DNA of 64,000 nucleotides from Clostridium_AF sediminicola (GTDB lineage Bacteria; Bacillota; Clostridia; Clostridiales; Clostridiaceae). Position numbers and translations under genes: made by a program. The stretch is taken from positions 310,001-374,000 of the forward strand of contig NZ_BAABMF010000001.1 in assembly GCF_050402865.1 (NCBI RefSeq), written 5' to 3'. The notes beneath the pieces were generated by a model that was not told the origin of the DNA, made no database searches, and was given only the letters and a program-made list of their open reading frames with translations. This document shows, one piece after another, positions 43,574-52,922 of the stretch (position 1 is the stretch's first letter; each line of letters opens with the position of its first letter).

Positions 43574-45311
43574 CCCTAATGTTGGAAAAACAACATTATT
43601 TAATTATTTAACAGATTCAAAACAATATGTTGGAAATTGGGCTGGAGTTACTGTTGAAAAAAAAGAAGGTTACATAGACAAAAACATTAAAATAGTAGAT
43701 TTACCTGGAATTTATGCTATGGATACCTTTTCTAACGAAGAAAAAGTGTCCAAGCATTTTTTAGAAGATAGTGAAACTGATGTAATCATTAACATTATCG
43801 ATGCTTCAAATTTAGATAGAAATTTATATTTAACTACTCAATTGAAACAATTTAATAAACCAATAATTTTAATATTAAACATGCTTGATATCGCTGAATC
43901 AAAAGGTTTAAAAATCGATATTGAACAGCTTTCTATTAAACTTGGTGTAACAATAATTGCAATGTCTAAGGATAAAGAAAAACAAATAGATGAATTAAAA
44001 AAAATTCTTTTAAATAAAACTTTTAACCAAACAATAGATGACAGGAATTATAGCTTCAAAAATGAAAAGTCTGCTTATGAATTTATTGAAAATTTAATAA
44101 AAGATTCTATTAAAAACACTACTGAACCTCAGAAAAGTTTAACACATTCAATAGATGGTTTAATTCTAAACAGGTTCTTGGCCTATCCAATTTTTTTGAT
44201 GATAATGTATTTGATTTTCACATTTACATTTTCATGGGTCGGACAGCCTTTAGCTGATGGACTTGGTTATTTAATTGATGATGTATTTACTAACTTTTTA
44301 AGTAATTTATTATCCGATAGTAGTTTTTGGTTTAAATCTCTAATTATCGATGGTATAGTAGGCGGTGTTGGTTCAGTAATTTCATTACTACCTTATATTT
44401 TAACTTTATTTCTAGGTATCTCAATACTAGAAGACAGTGGATATATGGCACGGGCTGCTTTTATTATGGATAAAATTATGAGAAAAATTGGACTCTCTGG
44501 AAAAGCATTTATACCTTTAATAGTTGGTTTTGGATGCTCTGTTCCAGGTATAATGTCAGCAAGAACATTAGAAAGTGAAAAAGATAGAAAACTTACTGCT
44601 TTATTAGTTCCTTTAATGTCTTGTAATGCAAGAATACCAGTTTATGCTTTGTTTGCTACAATATTTTTTAAAGGTAAAGAATCCTTTGTAATTTTTTCTT
44701 TATATATATTAGGTATTTTAATAGCATTTATAGTTGGTTTCATTTTCAAGAATACTATATTCAAAAAAGATGAAGAACCTTTTATTATTGAATTACCCTC
44801 TTATAAATTACCAGAGCCAAAAAATCTATTGCTTCATACATGGGAAAAAGGCAAAGGCTTCCTACAAAAGGCAGGAACAATTATATTCTCTGTTTCAGTT
44901 ATAGTTTGGTTTTTATCCAACTTTAATTTCACGGGGATGGTTCCAATCGAAGAAAGCCTATTATCACTTTTAGGTAAATATTTATCTGTATTATTTGAAC
45001 CATTAGGTTTTGCTAATTGGCAGAATTCAGTTGCATTATTAACAGGTTTAATGGCTAAAGAAGTTGTTGTAGCAACTCTTGGCGTTCTTTATGGTAACAA
45101 TCTCACAGAGATTCTACCTACTATTTTTTCAACTGCATCAGCTTATAGTTATCTAGTATTTATACTTTTATATACACCTTGTGTATCCACTGTTGCTGTA
45201 ATGAAGAAAGAATACGGAACTAAAATGGCAATCTTTTCAGTCATTTATCAAATAGTACTTGCATGGTTAGGTTCATTTATTATCTATAATATTATTAAAA
45301 TAATTATATAA
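43548..45311 (+). CDS. feoB: ferrous iron transporter FeoB
   Basis: 587 residues from the ATG at 43548, behind AGGAGG. G1 GNPNVGKTT, G3 DLPGIYAM, G4 NMLD; then the helical spacer; then the gate regions VGGVGSVISLLPYILTLFL and GFGCSVPGIMSARTLE and CNARIPVYALF, containing the conserved Cys residues; about eight TM helices. It takes up Fe(II) across the membrane. At 587 residues it is on the short side of the family but not truncated. Confidence 0.95.
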   Translation: MITAALVGNPNVGKTTLFNYLTDSKQYVGNWAGVTVEKKEGYIDKNIKIVDLPGIYAMDTFSNEEKVSKHFLEDSETDVIINIIDASNLDRNLYLTTQLKQFNKPIILILNMLDIAESKGLKIDIEQLSIKLGVTIIAMSKDKEKQIDELKKILLNKTFNQTIDDRNYSFKNEKSAYEFIENLIKDSIKNTTEPQKSLTHSIDGLILNRFLAYPIFLMIMYLIFTFTFSWVGQPLADGLGYLIDDVFTNFLSNLLSDSSFWFKSLIIDGIVGGVGSVISLLPYILTLFLGISILEDSGYMARAAFIMDKIMRKIGLSGKAFIPLIVGFGCSVPGIMSARTLESEKDRKLTALLVPLMSCNARIPVYALFATIFFKGKESFVIFSLYILGILIAFIVGFIFKNTIFKKDEEPFIIELPSYKLPEPKNLLLHTWEKGKGFLQKAGTIIFSVSVIVWFLSNFNFTGMVPIEESLLSLLGKYLSVLFEPLGFANWQNSVALLTGLMAKEVVVATLGVLYGNNLTEILPTIFSTASAYSYLVFILLYTPCVSTVAVMKKEYGTKMAIFSVIYQIVLAWLGSFIIYNIIKIII

Positions 45312-45333
45312 CGTAATGTTTTAAAATATATAA

Positions 45334-45378
45334 AAAAGCAAAATAACGGAACTAATTATTCCGTTATTTTGCTTTTTT
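45334..45378. terminator. bidirectional terminator between feoB and murG
   Basis: AAAAAAGCAAAATAACGGA / TCCGTTATTTTGCTTTTTT: about 19-bp stem with A/T tails on both sides, overlapping the murG stop. Confidence 0.9.
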
Positions 45379-46434
45379 CAAAATTATATTTACAATATTC
45401 TCTACACCATCTTTTGAATCACTTTTGTTCATTGCTTTTACATATGTTGATTTATTGTCATATACATCCTTGACTTTGTTCAAAAGATCTTTTCCATTCA
45501 ATTCTTCTTCTTGAATTACTACACTATATCCACTTTTTTCAAATGATTTAGCATTTAATATCTGATCTCCCCTACTTGCTTTTGCCGAAAGAGGAATTAA
45601 AATATTAGGCTTTTTCAAAGCTAAAATTTCAAATATTACGTTAGCACCAGCTCGTGAAATAAATACATCTGCTGCTTGCATAAAGTGAGAAAGTTCTTCT
45701 GAAACATAATCAAATTGCCTATACCCATCCATTTTAGATAAGTTATCATCTATATTCCCTTTGCCACAAATATGAATAATGTTAAAGTGTACTAAAAACT
45801 CAAGTAAATTATCTCTCACTGCAGAATTAATGACTTTTGAACCTAAACTTCCGCCAATAATTAAAAGGATTGGCTTTTCTTCCTTGAAGTCGCAAATTTT
45901 TTTACCAATCAACTTACTTCCTTCAAATATTTGCTCCCTAATAGGCGTTCCGGTTAATACTGCTTTTTCGTTATCTAAAAATTTTAAGGACTCTGGAAAA
46001 GTAACACATACTTTAGTACAGAATGGAGCCGCCAGCTTGTTGGCAAGTCCAGGAGTCATATCTGATTCATGAGCTATCACAGGTATTTTATTTAAATATG
46101 CTCCAATAACAACAGGTACTGATACAAAACCTCCCTTGGAGAATACTACGCTTGGATTAACTTTTTTGATAATTTTTTTAGCTTGAAATATTCCTTGTAA
46201 TACTTTGAATGGATCAGAAAAATTTTTTAAATCAAAATATCTTCTTAGTTTTCCACTAGAAATTTCATGATATTTTATCTTTTCTCCTTCTATTATTCTT
46301 TTTTCAATTCCGTCAGATGTTCCAATATACTCTATTGAATAGCCGTGTTCAATCAACTTGGGAATTAAAGCAAGATTAGGTGTAACATGTCCTGCCGAAC
46401 CTCCACCAGTCATAATTATTTTTCGCTCGTTCAA
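45364..46434 (-). CDS. murG: UDP-N-acetylglucosamine transferase MurG
   Basis: 356 residues. MTGGGSAGHVTPNLALIP at the start, VVFSKGGFVSVPVVIGA, HESDMTPGLANKLAA, LLIIGGSLGSKVIN, ISRAGANVIFEIL and the UDP-GlcNAc site IPLSAKASRGDQ. It forms lipid II from lipid I on the inner face of the membrane. The start is a TTG behind AGGAGATG. It is isolated here, away from ftsA/ftsZ and other dcw genes. Confidence 0.93.
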   Translation of the reverse strand: MNERKIIMTGGGSAGHVTPNLALIPKLIEHGYSIEYIGTSDGIEKRIIEGEKIKYHEISSGKLRRYFDLKNFSDPFKVLQGIFQAKKIIKKVNPSVVFSKGGFVSVPVVIGAYLNKIPVIAHESDMTPGLANKLAAPFCTKVCVTFPESLKFLDNEKAVLTGTPIREQIFEGSKLIGKKICDFKEEKPILLIIGGSLGSKVINSAVRDNLLEFLVHFNIIHICGKGNIDDNLSKMDGYRQFDYVSEELSHFMQAADVFISRAGANVIFEILALKKPNILIPLSAKASRGDQILNAKSFEKSGYSVVIQEEELNGKDLLNKVKDVYDNKSTYVKAMNKSDSKDGVENIVNIILKKAK

Positions 46435-46481
46435 AAAATCATCTCCTATTTAATATACAAAAGATTAATTATACTAAGGTA

Positions 46482-46597
46482 ATTCCACAAAAAACAATTT
46501 AGTTGAACTTCTCCCACAATATATAGCGTCAGAACGCATCAATCTGCGGTAGATATTGAGGTGGGGTTTAGTTCAACTTACTTTTTATGGTTTAACC
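46482..46597. repeat. hairpin repeat family, copy 2 (about 116 bp)
   Basis: Near-identical partner of 1501-1614, including the core ATATATAGCGTCAGAAC and the outer CCACAAAAA / CTTTTTATGG arms. Together with the rest of the gap up to 46817, which shows no other clear feature, it separates murG from the SASP genes. Confidence 0.8.
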
Positions 46598-46817
46598 ATA
46601 CTATACAATTTTCTAATAATTACTTCATTCTGTCAATTGATTTTTAAATTAAAATTAGTTTACTTTGAATTTATTTCAAATATATGTACTTACTACTATA
46701 AATATTTGAATTTTCTATACTTTGTACAAACTAGTTTCTATTCCTGTAAGATACTATCATATTAATGGACAATAGAGAAATACTACTAATGAAACAAAAT
46801 AAAAAGGAGGTAACATA

Positions 46818-47000
46818 ATGGCTCAAAAATTAGTACCAGAAGCAAAACAAGGATTAAATAAATTTAAAAATGAAATAGCTTCAGAAATGGGCGTACCATT
46901 TACAGAGTATAATGGAAACCTTACTTCTGCTCAATGCGGTAGTGTTGGTGGAGAAATGGTTAAAAGAATGGTAAATCAATATGAGCAAGGATTAAAATAA
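46818..47000 (+). CDS. alpha/beta-type small acid-soluble spore protein (copy 1)
   Basis: 60 residues. The SASP signatures FKNEIASEMGV, containing the GPR cleavage site, and GSVGGEMVKRMV, the DNA-binding helix, are visible. It binds and protects spore DNA under SigG control. In place of the usual RANGSVGG the sequence reads AQCGSVGG, giving a cysteine. AAAAAGGAGG lies in front of the ATG. Copy 2 follows after 230 bases. Confidence 0.94.
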   Translation: MAQKLVPEAKQGLNKFKNEIASEMGVPFTEYNGNLTSAQCGSVGGEMVKRMVNQYEQGLK

Positions 47001-47011
47001 AATGTAAAAAT

Positions 47012-47040
47012 AAGTGGTGGATAAAAAATTCACCGCTTTT
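47012..47040 (+). terminator. terminator of SASP copy 1
   Basis: AAGTGGTG / CACCGCTT imperfect stem followed by TTTTAATTTTG. Confidence 0.55.
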
Positions 47041-47230
47041 AATTTTGTTTGAATTTTTTTTTGATTTTAGGGAATTATATAAATGTTATTATTTTATATA
47101 AATATTAGTTATAATAATCATATTTACAATATAATATATCATTATCCTTGTTTACCATAAATTTTCACTTATATATATTCTCATTTTGGATAAGCTATTA
47201 TTAAGAAAGAAACAAGGAGGTGAAAAAAGA

Positions 47231-47413
47231 ATGGCTAAAACATTAATACCAGAAGCTAAACAAGGTTTATATAACTTCAGAACTGAAGTAGCTAATGAAT
47301 TAGGAGTACCTTTTACAGAATATAATGGTAACCTTACTTCTGCTCAATGTGGTAGTGTTGGTGGAGAAATGGTTAAAAGAATGGTAGCTCAATATGAACA
47401 AAATTTAAAATAA
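47231..47413 (+). CDS. alpha/beta-type small acid-soluble spore protein (copy 2)
   Basis: 60 residues from the ATG at 47231 (AAGGAGG upstream); the frame extending back to 47186 passes through the ribosome site and is rejected. It is closely similar to copy 1, with FRTEVANELGV as the protease site and the same AQCGSVGGEMVKRMV stretch with cysteine. A strong hairpin terminator follows. Confidence 0.94.
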   Translation: MAKTLIPEAKQGLYNFRTEVANELGVPFTEYNGNLTSAQCGSVGGEMVKRMVAQYEQNLK

Positions 47414-47431
47414 TATAGTAGAAAGAGTTTA

Positions 47432-47457
47432 GGGATATGATTTGATCATATCCCTTT
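47432..47457. terminator. terminator between SASP copy 2 and convergent recJ
   Basis: GGGATATGA / TCATATCCC stem with a short loop and TTTT on the plus strand. Confidence 0.8.
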
Positions 47458-47467
47458 TGATTGCTTA

Positions 47468-49237
47468 TTAGGCTGAAAGTCTAAAATCTATAATTTTCAA
47501 TTGTTTTTTAGTATTTCCTTTAAATTCATTTACGCCTACTGCAAAAACTAAATCTAATTTCAAATTTGTTGGATTGAATAATTGATTACCATAATTTTCT
47601 CCATATTTCTTTTCTAATAAATCTTTAAACTCATCTACTCTATTAAAAGAAATGGCATCAATTAAATTCTTTTCATCTACCTTTAGCGTAAGCTTCATAG
47701 TATTCTGTTTCTTGCCTAATATCCTTATTGCAGTAACAATTACATTCTTCTCTGCAAAAACAGGATTAGGATTTGCTTTACCATGTGGCTCTAAAATTTC
47801 TAGGTTTTTAATTAAGTCAAAGGATACTTCCCTTAAATGAATTCTTTTATCAATTTTAACTTTGTACATTAAATCTTTTTCAGTAAGTGTACAATTTTCT
47901 AATAATTTTTTTCTAAGTATATCAATATTTTTTTCTTCTAAAGATAGTCCTGCCGCCATAGGATGACCACCAAATTTAACTAACAAATCTTTACATTTTA
48001 ACAATTCTTCAAACATATTGTACTCTTCTATAGATCTACCAGAACCCTTTGGCATCTCTTTGCCACCTGTTAATATTATTGTAGGTATATTATATTTTTC
48101 TCTTACTTTACCTGCAACAATACCAGCTATACTCTCATGTACATCCTTTTTATAAACCACCAAAACTTTATCATTACTCATTTTATTTTCTTCGATTTGT
48201 TCAATAATAGCTTCTACATTTGTTTGAGTCATTTCTTGTCTCTTTTTATTTAAATCAAATAATTTTTTTGCCAGTTCATATGCTTTATCATGGTTGTTAG
48301 CCAGTAGAAGTTCTACAGATAAATTTGCCGTATCTAACCTTCCTGTAGCATTGATGCATGGTCCAATCATAAATCCAATATGGTATGATTTAATCCTCTT
48401 CTCTTTTAAGCCTAAAACATCGATTAAAGCTAATAGTCCAATATTACTTGTTTTGTTGATATATTCAATACCATTTTTTGCAATAATTCTATTCTCACCT
48501 ATTAAATCAACAACATCACATATAGTACCAATTCCAGCTATTTCGATAAATTCCTTTAACTCTTGTTCTTCTAACCCAAGTTTATCAAATAATACTTGTA
48601 CAAATTTCAGAGCAATTCCTGCACCACATAAATAACTAAATGGATAATTGCAATCGTATTGCTTAGGATTAATAATAGCATCTGCTACTGGCTTTATATA
48701 TTCCCTAGTTCCATCCTCATTTTCTATAAATCTTTGTTCATGATGGTCTGTAACAACAATTGAAATATCAAGTGATTTTGCCAGCTCGATTTCCTCAATA
48801 GCACTTATCCCATTGTCACAAGTTAAGATAACTTCAGTGCCATTTTCTTTCAAAGTTTTAATTCTATTACTGCTCATTCCATAACCTTCACTTTCACGAT
48901 CAGGAATATAATAATCTACGTTAGCATCTAATTTTTTCAAAGCTTTGTAAAGTATTGTAGTACTCGTAATACCATCAGCATCATAATCTCCATAGACAAT
49001 AATTTTCTTTCCTTCATCTATAGCGTCTAAAATAATATCAGTGCCTAAATCCATATCTTTCATTAAATAGGGGTCATGCATATCATTTAGATTTGCTCTT
49101 AAAAATTTCTTAGCTTCATCTACACTAGTAATGCCTCTTGTTGCTAATATTTTAGAAAGAATTTTACTAATGTCTGCACCATCAGCTAATGATTCTACAT
49201 CTGTACTAGTTACTTTCATTCTCCATTCTCTATTCAA
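47468..49237 (-). CDS. recJ: single-stranded-DNA exonuclease RecJ
   Basis: 589 residues from a TTG at 49237, six bases after GAAGGTG, giving NREWRMKVTS; the ATG at 49270 lacks a site. DHH phosphoesterase motifs: VYGDYDADGITSTT, LTCDNGISA, VVTDHHEQ and GAGIALKF; DHHA1 motif FGGHPMAAGLSLE; C-terminal OB fold. It degrades 5' ssDNA in recombination and repair. Size is E. coli-like rather than the longer Bacillus form. Confidence 0.93.
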   Translation of the reverse strand: MNREWRMKVTSTDVESLADGADISKILSKILATRGITSVDEAKKFLRANLNDMHDPYLMKDMDLGTDIILDAIDEGKKIIVYGDYDADGITSTTILYKALKKLDANVDYYIPDRESEGYGMSSNRIKTLKENGTEVILTCDNGISAIEEIELAKSLDISIVVTDHHEQRFIENEDGTREYIKPVADAIINPKQYDCNYPFSYLCGAGIALKFVQVLFDKLGLEEQELKEFIEIAGIGTICDVVDLIGENRIIAKNGIEYINKTSNIGLLALIDVLGLKEKRIKSYHIGFMIGPCINATGRLDTANLSVELLLANNHDKAYELAKKLFDLNKKRQEMTQTNVEAIIEQIEENKMSNDKVLVVYKKDVHESIAGIVAGKVREKYNIPTIILTGGKEMPKGSGRSIEEYNMFEELLKCKDLLVKFGGHPMAAGLSLEEKNIDILRKKLLENCTLTEKDLMYKVKIDKRIHLREVSFDLIKNLEILEPHGKANPNPVFAEKNVIVTAIRILGKKQNTMKLTLKVDEKNLIDAISFNRVDEFKDLLEKKYGENYGNQLFNPTNLKLDLVFAVGVNEFKGNTKKQLKIIDFRLSA

Positions 49238-49314
49238 TTTATCACCTTCTTCGAATTGATTATAACACATAAATATAACGTTTTGTGTTATAATCCTTTA
49301 TGGAGGTGCTAAAA

Positions 49315-50133
49315 TTGGATAAATTATTATTTGGAATTTCCGGATTACCAATAGGCAACGAAGGAGATAAATTTAAATATAAAACAGGAATAAGCCATTT
49401 AAACGAAATAGGACTTGATGCTATGGAACTTCCTTTTGTTCGTTCAGTAAATGTAACTGATAAGAATTATAAAGAAATTTTAGAAATGAAAAAAAAGAAT
49501 GATTTTTACATCTCTGCTCATGGTTCCTATTACATAAATCTTAATTCTGATGAATTAGAAAAAATTGAAAAGTCAAAAGAACGTATTATAAAAGGCGCAC
49601 TTGGGCTTCAAAAAGTAGAAGGCACAAGTTTAGTATTTCATCCCGGTTTTTATTTAAAAGATTCAAAAGAAGAAACTTATGAAACGATAAAAGAAGGTCT
49701 TATAGAATTACCTGATTTAGGTATTACATATAGGTTAGAAACAACAGGGAAGCCTTCTCAATTTGGATCTTTGGAAGAAATTGTGCAATTAAGTAAAGAA
49801 GTCACTACCTGTGAACCTTGCATCGATTTTTCACATTTACATGCAAGAGAAAACGGAAGTCTAAAGAACTATGATGATTATTCACGGATTTTAGATTACA
49901 TAGGTTCAGAACTTGGAGAAAATGCATTATACAACATGCATATACATATGTCTGGTATTCACTATACTCCCAAAGGAGAAAGAAATCATCTTCCCTTTGA
50001 TGAGAGTGATTTTAATTATAAGGCTTGTATAAAAGCTCTATATGATTATAATGTAAAGGGATGTGTTATTTGCGAAAGCCCTATCCTGGAAAATGATTCT
50101 TTAAAATTAAAGCAATACTATAATAGTCTGTAG
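49315..50133 (+). CDS. endonuclease IV-like TIM-barrel protein (AP endonuclease 2 superfamily)
   Basis: 272 residues from a TTG at 49315, six bases after GGAGGTG; the apparent ATG at 49300 lies inside that site. Metal-ligand-like motifs typical of endonuclease IV: SAHGSYY, VFHPGFYL, LETTGKPS, DFSHLHAREN, MHIHMSGI and CESPILE. Either abasic-site repair or a sugar-phosphate isomerase function fits; the HXXH/DXH spacing and small size favour the Nfo-like group. The flavin reductase gene follows after 10 bases. Confidence 0.75.
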   Translation: MDKLLFGISGLPIGNEGDKFKYKTGISHLNEIGLDAMELPFVRSVNVTDKNYKEILEMKKKNDFYISAHGSYYINLNSDELEKIEKSKERIIKGALGLQKVEGTSLVFHPGFYLKDSKEETYETIKEGLIELPDLGITYRLETTGKPSQFGSLEEIVQLSKEVTTCEPCIDFSHLHARENGSLKNYDDYSRILDYIGSELGENALYNMHIHMSGIHYTPKGERNHLPFDESDFNYKACIKALYDYNVKGCVICESPILENDSLKLKQYYNSL

Positions 50134-50143
50134 GAGAAAATAA

Positions 50144-50716
50144 ATGAGTAAAAAAATTTTTAAAGGAAGCGTTATGCTAAACCCTGTTCCTGCTGTTTTG
50201 ATAACATCCTCAAATTCAAAAGGTAAAACTAATGTTTTTACTGTAGCTTGGACAGGAATAGTGTGCACAAAACCTCCGGTTTTATCTATAAGTATAAGAC
50301 CAGAGAGATTATCATATGAATACATAAAAAGCAACGGTGAGTTTGTAGTTAATCTACCATCAAGCAAAATGGTTAAAATACTAGATTACTGTGGAGTTAG
50401 ATCTGGTAAAAAAGAAGATAAAATAAAAAAATTTGGCTTAACTTTAAAAGATAGTTCTTGTGTAAAAGTGCCTTATATTGATGAATGTCCAATATCCTTG
50501 GAATGCAAAGTTCGCGATATAATTCCACTAGGCACTCATGATATGTTTTTAGCAGATATAGTTTCTTGTAATGTTGAAGAATCTTTAATGGATCAAAAGG
50601 GGAAAATTCATTTTGAAAAAGCCAATTTAATAAGTTATTCACATGGAGAGTACTTCAAATTAAATGATAAACCACTAGGATCATTTGGCTATTCCGTTAG
50701 AAAGAAGAAAAAATAA
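50144..50716 (+). CDS. flavin reductase family / flavoredoxin-like protein
   Basis: 190 residues with an FMN-binding split barrel: MLNPVPAVLITSSN, TVAWTGIVCTKPPVLSISIRP, SNGEFVVNLPS and a C-terminal YSHGEYFKLNDKPLGSFGYSVRK, the standard clostridial flavoredoxin ending. It would transfer electrons to or from flavins. The TAGGAG site is close to the stop of the upstream gene, so cotranscription is likely. Confidence 0.85.
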   Translation: MSKKIFKGSVMLNPVPAVLITSSNSKGKTNVFTVAWTGIVCTKPPVLSISIRPERLSYEYIKSNGEFVVNLPSSKMVKILDYCGVRSGKKEDKIKKFGLTLKDSSCVKVPYIDECPISLECKVRDIIPLGTHDMFLADIVSCNVEESLMDQKGKIHFEKANLISYSHGEYFKLNDKPLGSFGYSVRKKKK

Positions 50717-50737
50717 GGCATTTAAGTGCCTTATTTT
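50712..50737. terminator. bidirectional terminator
   Basis: AATAAGGCA / TGCCTTATT stem followed by TTTTT on the plus strand, between the flavin reductase gene and the convergent DUF4177 gene. Confidence 0.75.
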
Positions 50738-50741
50738 TATA

Positions 50742-50945
50742 TCATTTCACTTCTCTTTCAAATATCAGCTCAAAGAAAGACGCTACCCCATTTCCTAAAA
50801 TAGGTGGTGCAAAAATTTGTAATAACCTCCATCCTTCTCTTAAGTTTTCTTCAACTATCTTATGATAATCTTCACTTGTCTTAAATTCTGACATTCCGGA
50901 TATCCCTATCTGAACATCGACTTTTACAAATTTACATTCATGCAT
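50742..50945 (-). CDS. DUF4177 protein
   Basis: 67 residues. ECKFVKVDVQ at the start and EENLREGWRLLQIFAPP in the middle are the pattern of small DUF4177 proteins, whose function is unknown. AAGGAGG precedes the ATG. Confidence 0.75.
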   Translation of the reverse strand: MHECKFVKVDVQIGISGMSEFKTSEDYHKIVEENLREGWRLLQIFAPPILGNGVASFFELIFEREVK

Positions 50946-51051
50946 AGTTTTTCCTCCTTGGTTTAAAAATTTAACAATAATATTTTACTAATATTGCAAT
51001 TTTTATGCCAAGTTATGTACACAAAAAACTACTTTATTATCTCCACAATTT

Positions 51052-51094
51052 TCTTTTATGAGTTAATTATGAATCATATTTAACTCATAAAAGA
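51052..51094. repeat. long perfect hairpin in tandem with a terminator
   Basis: TCTTTTATGAGTTAA pairs exactly with TTAACTCATAAAAGA around a loop of about 13 bases. It is directly followed by the terminator at 51094-51122. Confidence 0.65.
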
Positions 51095-51122
51095 AAAAAA
51101 TGAGTCTTTTTAGACTCATTTT
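51094..51122 (-). terminator. terminator of the 51128-51514 gene
   Basis: AAATGAGTCT / AGACTCATTT stem with T7 on the minus strand. Confidence 0.85.
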
Positions 51123-51127
51123 CATTG

Positions 51128-51514
51128 TTACGCATTATCTCTTTTAACTTTCTTATCTTTAAATATTATTGATATTTGCATTTTTGTGTTCTGGTCTAAT
51201 TTTCCATTAAGCATTAAAGAATTATCTTCAATTACATAATCAGATATTTTATCAATGCTAATATGTACATAGTCTAATGTAGCCATACCATTTGTTGGGT
51301 TATATCTGTTCATCATAATAAACGGATCTGAAAAATAAATATCAAAATACTCATAATGAGTTTGTATCAAAACTTCATCATTATTGTTTAATATATTGAT
51401 TTCACCTTTACATTGATATTCTGTTGTTTTCTCGATAGTTCTTTTTAATTCCTTAAGTTTTTTTAGATCAATTTCATTTATTGCTTTTATATATTCTTTA
51501 AAAGATATACTCAT
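51128..51514 (-). CDS. hypothetical protein, 128 residues
   Basis: Not recognised. It is soluble and mostly beta in character, with a charged helical start (KAINEIDLKKLKELKRTIEK) and several aromatic positions (HYEYFDIYFSDPFIMMNRYN). TAGGGGG precedes the ATG, and it has its own terminator, so it is probably real and monocistronic. No signal peptide or TM segment. Confidence 0.65.
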   Translation of the reverse strand: MSISFKEYIKAINEIDLKKLKELKRTIEKTTEYQCKGEINILNNNDEVLIQTHYEYFDIYFSDPFIMMNRYNPTNGMATLDYVHISIDKISDYVIEDNSLMLNGKLDQNTKMQISIIFKDKKVKRDNA

Positions 51515-51581
51515 ATTGTCAACCCCCTATAAATGATAATATATATTATATAGGGATTCCTTTGAAATGTCTATAATTGAT

Positions 51582-52904
51582 TTAAGCTTCTATAGTTGAA
51601 CTTATACTTTCTAACACATCTAAATATTCCTCTTTTGTTAAAGTAGGAAGATGCGTTGCTAAAATATCCTTTGCTTTTTTAGCATTATCAAACAATAAAT
51701 CTACAACTGTTGTAGCCATAGCCTTTGCAGGAACAATATAAGCCAGTTCTTTATCACTTACTTTAAAATCCCTAGTATGCAAATCTCCGCTAATTCCACC
51801 AATCATAGGATGGAGTGTTGGCATAATATGAGATACATCTCCAAAATCAAAAGAACCTGTAAAGTCACCACCTTCTGAAATAGTTTCTTCTGGAATTATT
51901 GATTGCAAATTATTTTTGAACAAGTAATCCAAATCAGTATTTTTAAGTAAAGGCAAGTATCCTGGTATTTCATCTATCTTTACACTTGCACCTATTGCCA
52001 TAGCACCTGCTAAAAGAGAACGATTTACCTTTTTATTTGCATCTATCATTCCATCTATAGTTCTTGCACGGACATAGGATTCCATACGTACATCAGCAGG
52101 AACCACATTTACTATATCCCCACCCTTTGTTATTATTGGATGAACTCTGACTTTGTCAGCTTCAGCAAAAGTTTCTCGTTGTGCATGAATGTTGTTAATA
52201 GCTAGCATTGCTGCATTCAGAGCATTTATCCCTTTTTCTGGAGCTCCACCAGCATGGGATTCTTTTCCTATAAACTGAACTTTTTTTCCTATGAATCCGT
52301 TTCCTACTGGACCTATTAATGCTTGTTTACCTTCTCTTGATAAATCTAAAGAGTGAATCATCATTGACATATTAACGTCATCAAATTCTCCATTTGCTAT
52401 CAACTCTTGTTTTCCACCAAAGAACTTTATTTTACCAGCTTCTTTAAGTTTTGAACGATATTCTAGCTCTACGAATTCTTCTGCTGGTACTGCCATAAAA
52501 TCAATTTTACCATTCAATTGTTCAAATGCTTTAGAACGAATAAGTCCAATAGCAACACCAATCATTGCTGCTGTTTGTATATGATGACCACAAGCATGAA
52601 CTGCACCTGTTTCTTTGTCAGCATCTTTATGCTCACTGCACATAATAGCATCTATTTCACCTAAAATTGCAATTCTAGGACCGCATTTTTCTTCGTTAAT
52701 ACTGCCACGACATCCAGTAACAGCAATATTACTTTTAACAGACAAACCTAATTCTTTGAATTTATCACATACAACGTTAGTAGCGTAGAATTCTTTATAA
52801 CCAAGTTCAGGGTGAGAATATATATCTTCCCCTATGGATATAATTTCTTCTCTATGCTGGTCAATAGCTTCACAAATTTTTATTTTTAATTCTGCTTTAT
52901 TCAC
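51582..52904 (-). CDS. M20-family amidohydrolase (AbgB/HipO-like)
   Basis: 440 residues. Zinc-peptidase motifs: YSHPELGYKEF, AILGEIDAI, HACGHHIQTAAMIG (Cys and His ligands) and the catalytic Glu in PAEEFVELEYR; the final GISGDLHTRDF segment supplies the last ligand. Such enzymes hydrolyse acyl-amino acids or aminobenzoyl-glutamate type amides. The start is a GTG behind GGAGGCG. It follows two membrane genes 18 bases away, so substrate import and hydrolysis probably go together. Confidence 0.87.
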   Translation of the reverse strand: MNKAELKIKICEAIDQHREEIISIGEDIYSHPELGYKEFYATNVVCDKFKELGLSVKSNIAVTGCRGSINEEKCGPRIAILGEIDAIMCSEHKDADKETGAVHACGHHIQTAAMIGVAIGLIRSKAFEQLNGKIDFMAVPAEEFVELEYRSKLKEAGKIKFFGGKQELIANGEFDDVNMSMMIHSLDLSREGKQALIGPVGNGFIGKKVQFIGKESHAGGAPEKGINALNAAMLAINNIHAQRETFAEADKVRVHPIITKGGDIVNVVPADVRMESYVRARTIDGMIDANKKVNRSLLAGAMAIGASVKIDEIPGYLPLLKNTDLDYLFKNNLQSIIPEETISEGGDFTGSFDFGDVSHIMPTLHPMIGGISGDLHTRDFKVSDKELAYIVPAKAMATTVVDLLFDNAKKAKDILATHLPTLTKEEYLDVLESISSTIEA

Positions 52905-52922
52905 AATGCTCGCCTCCGACGA

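Noticed and set aside
46556..46765. 69-residue plus-strand ORF downstream of the hairpin repeat
   Set aside because: It starts inside the repeat, has no ribosome site, and its product looks like translated A/T-rich non-coding DNA.
46690..46817. SigG promoter in front of SASP copy 1
   Set aside because: A CATATTA-like -10 is present, but no acceptable -35 at the right spacing could be found by eye.
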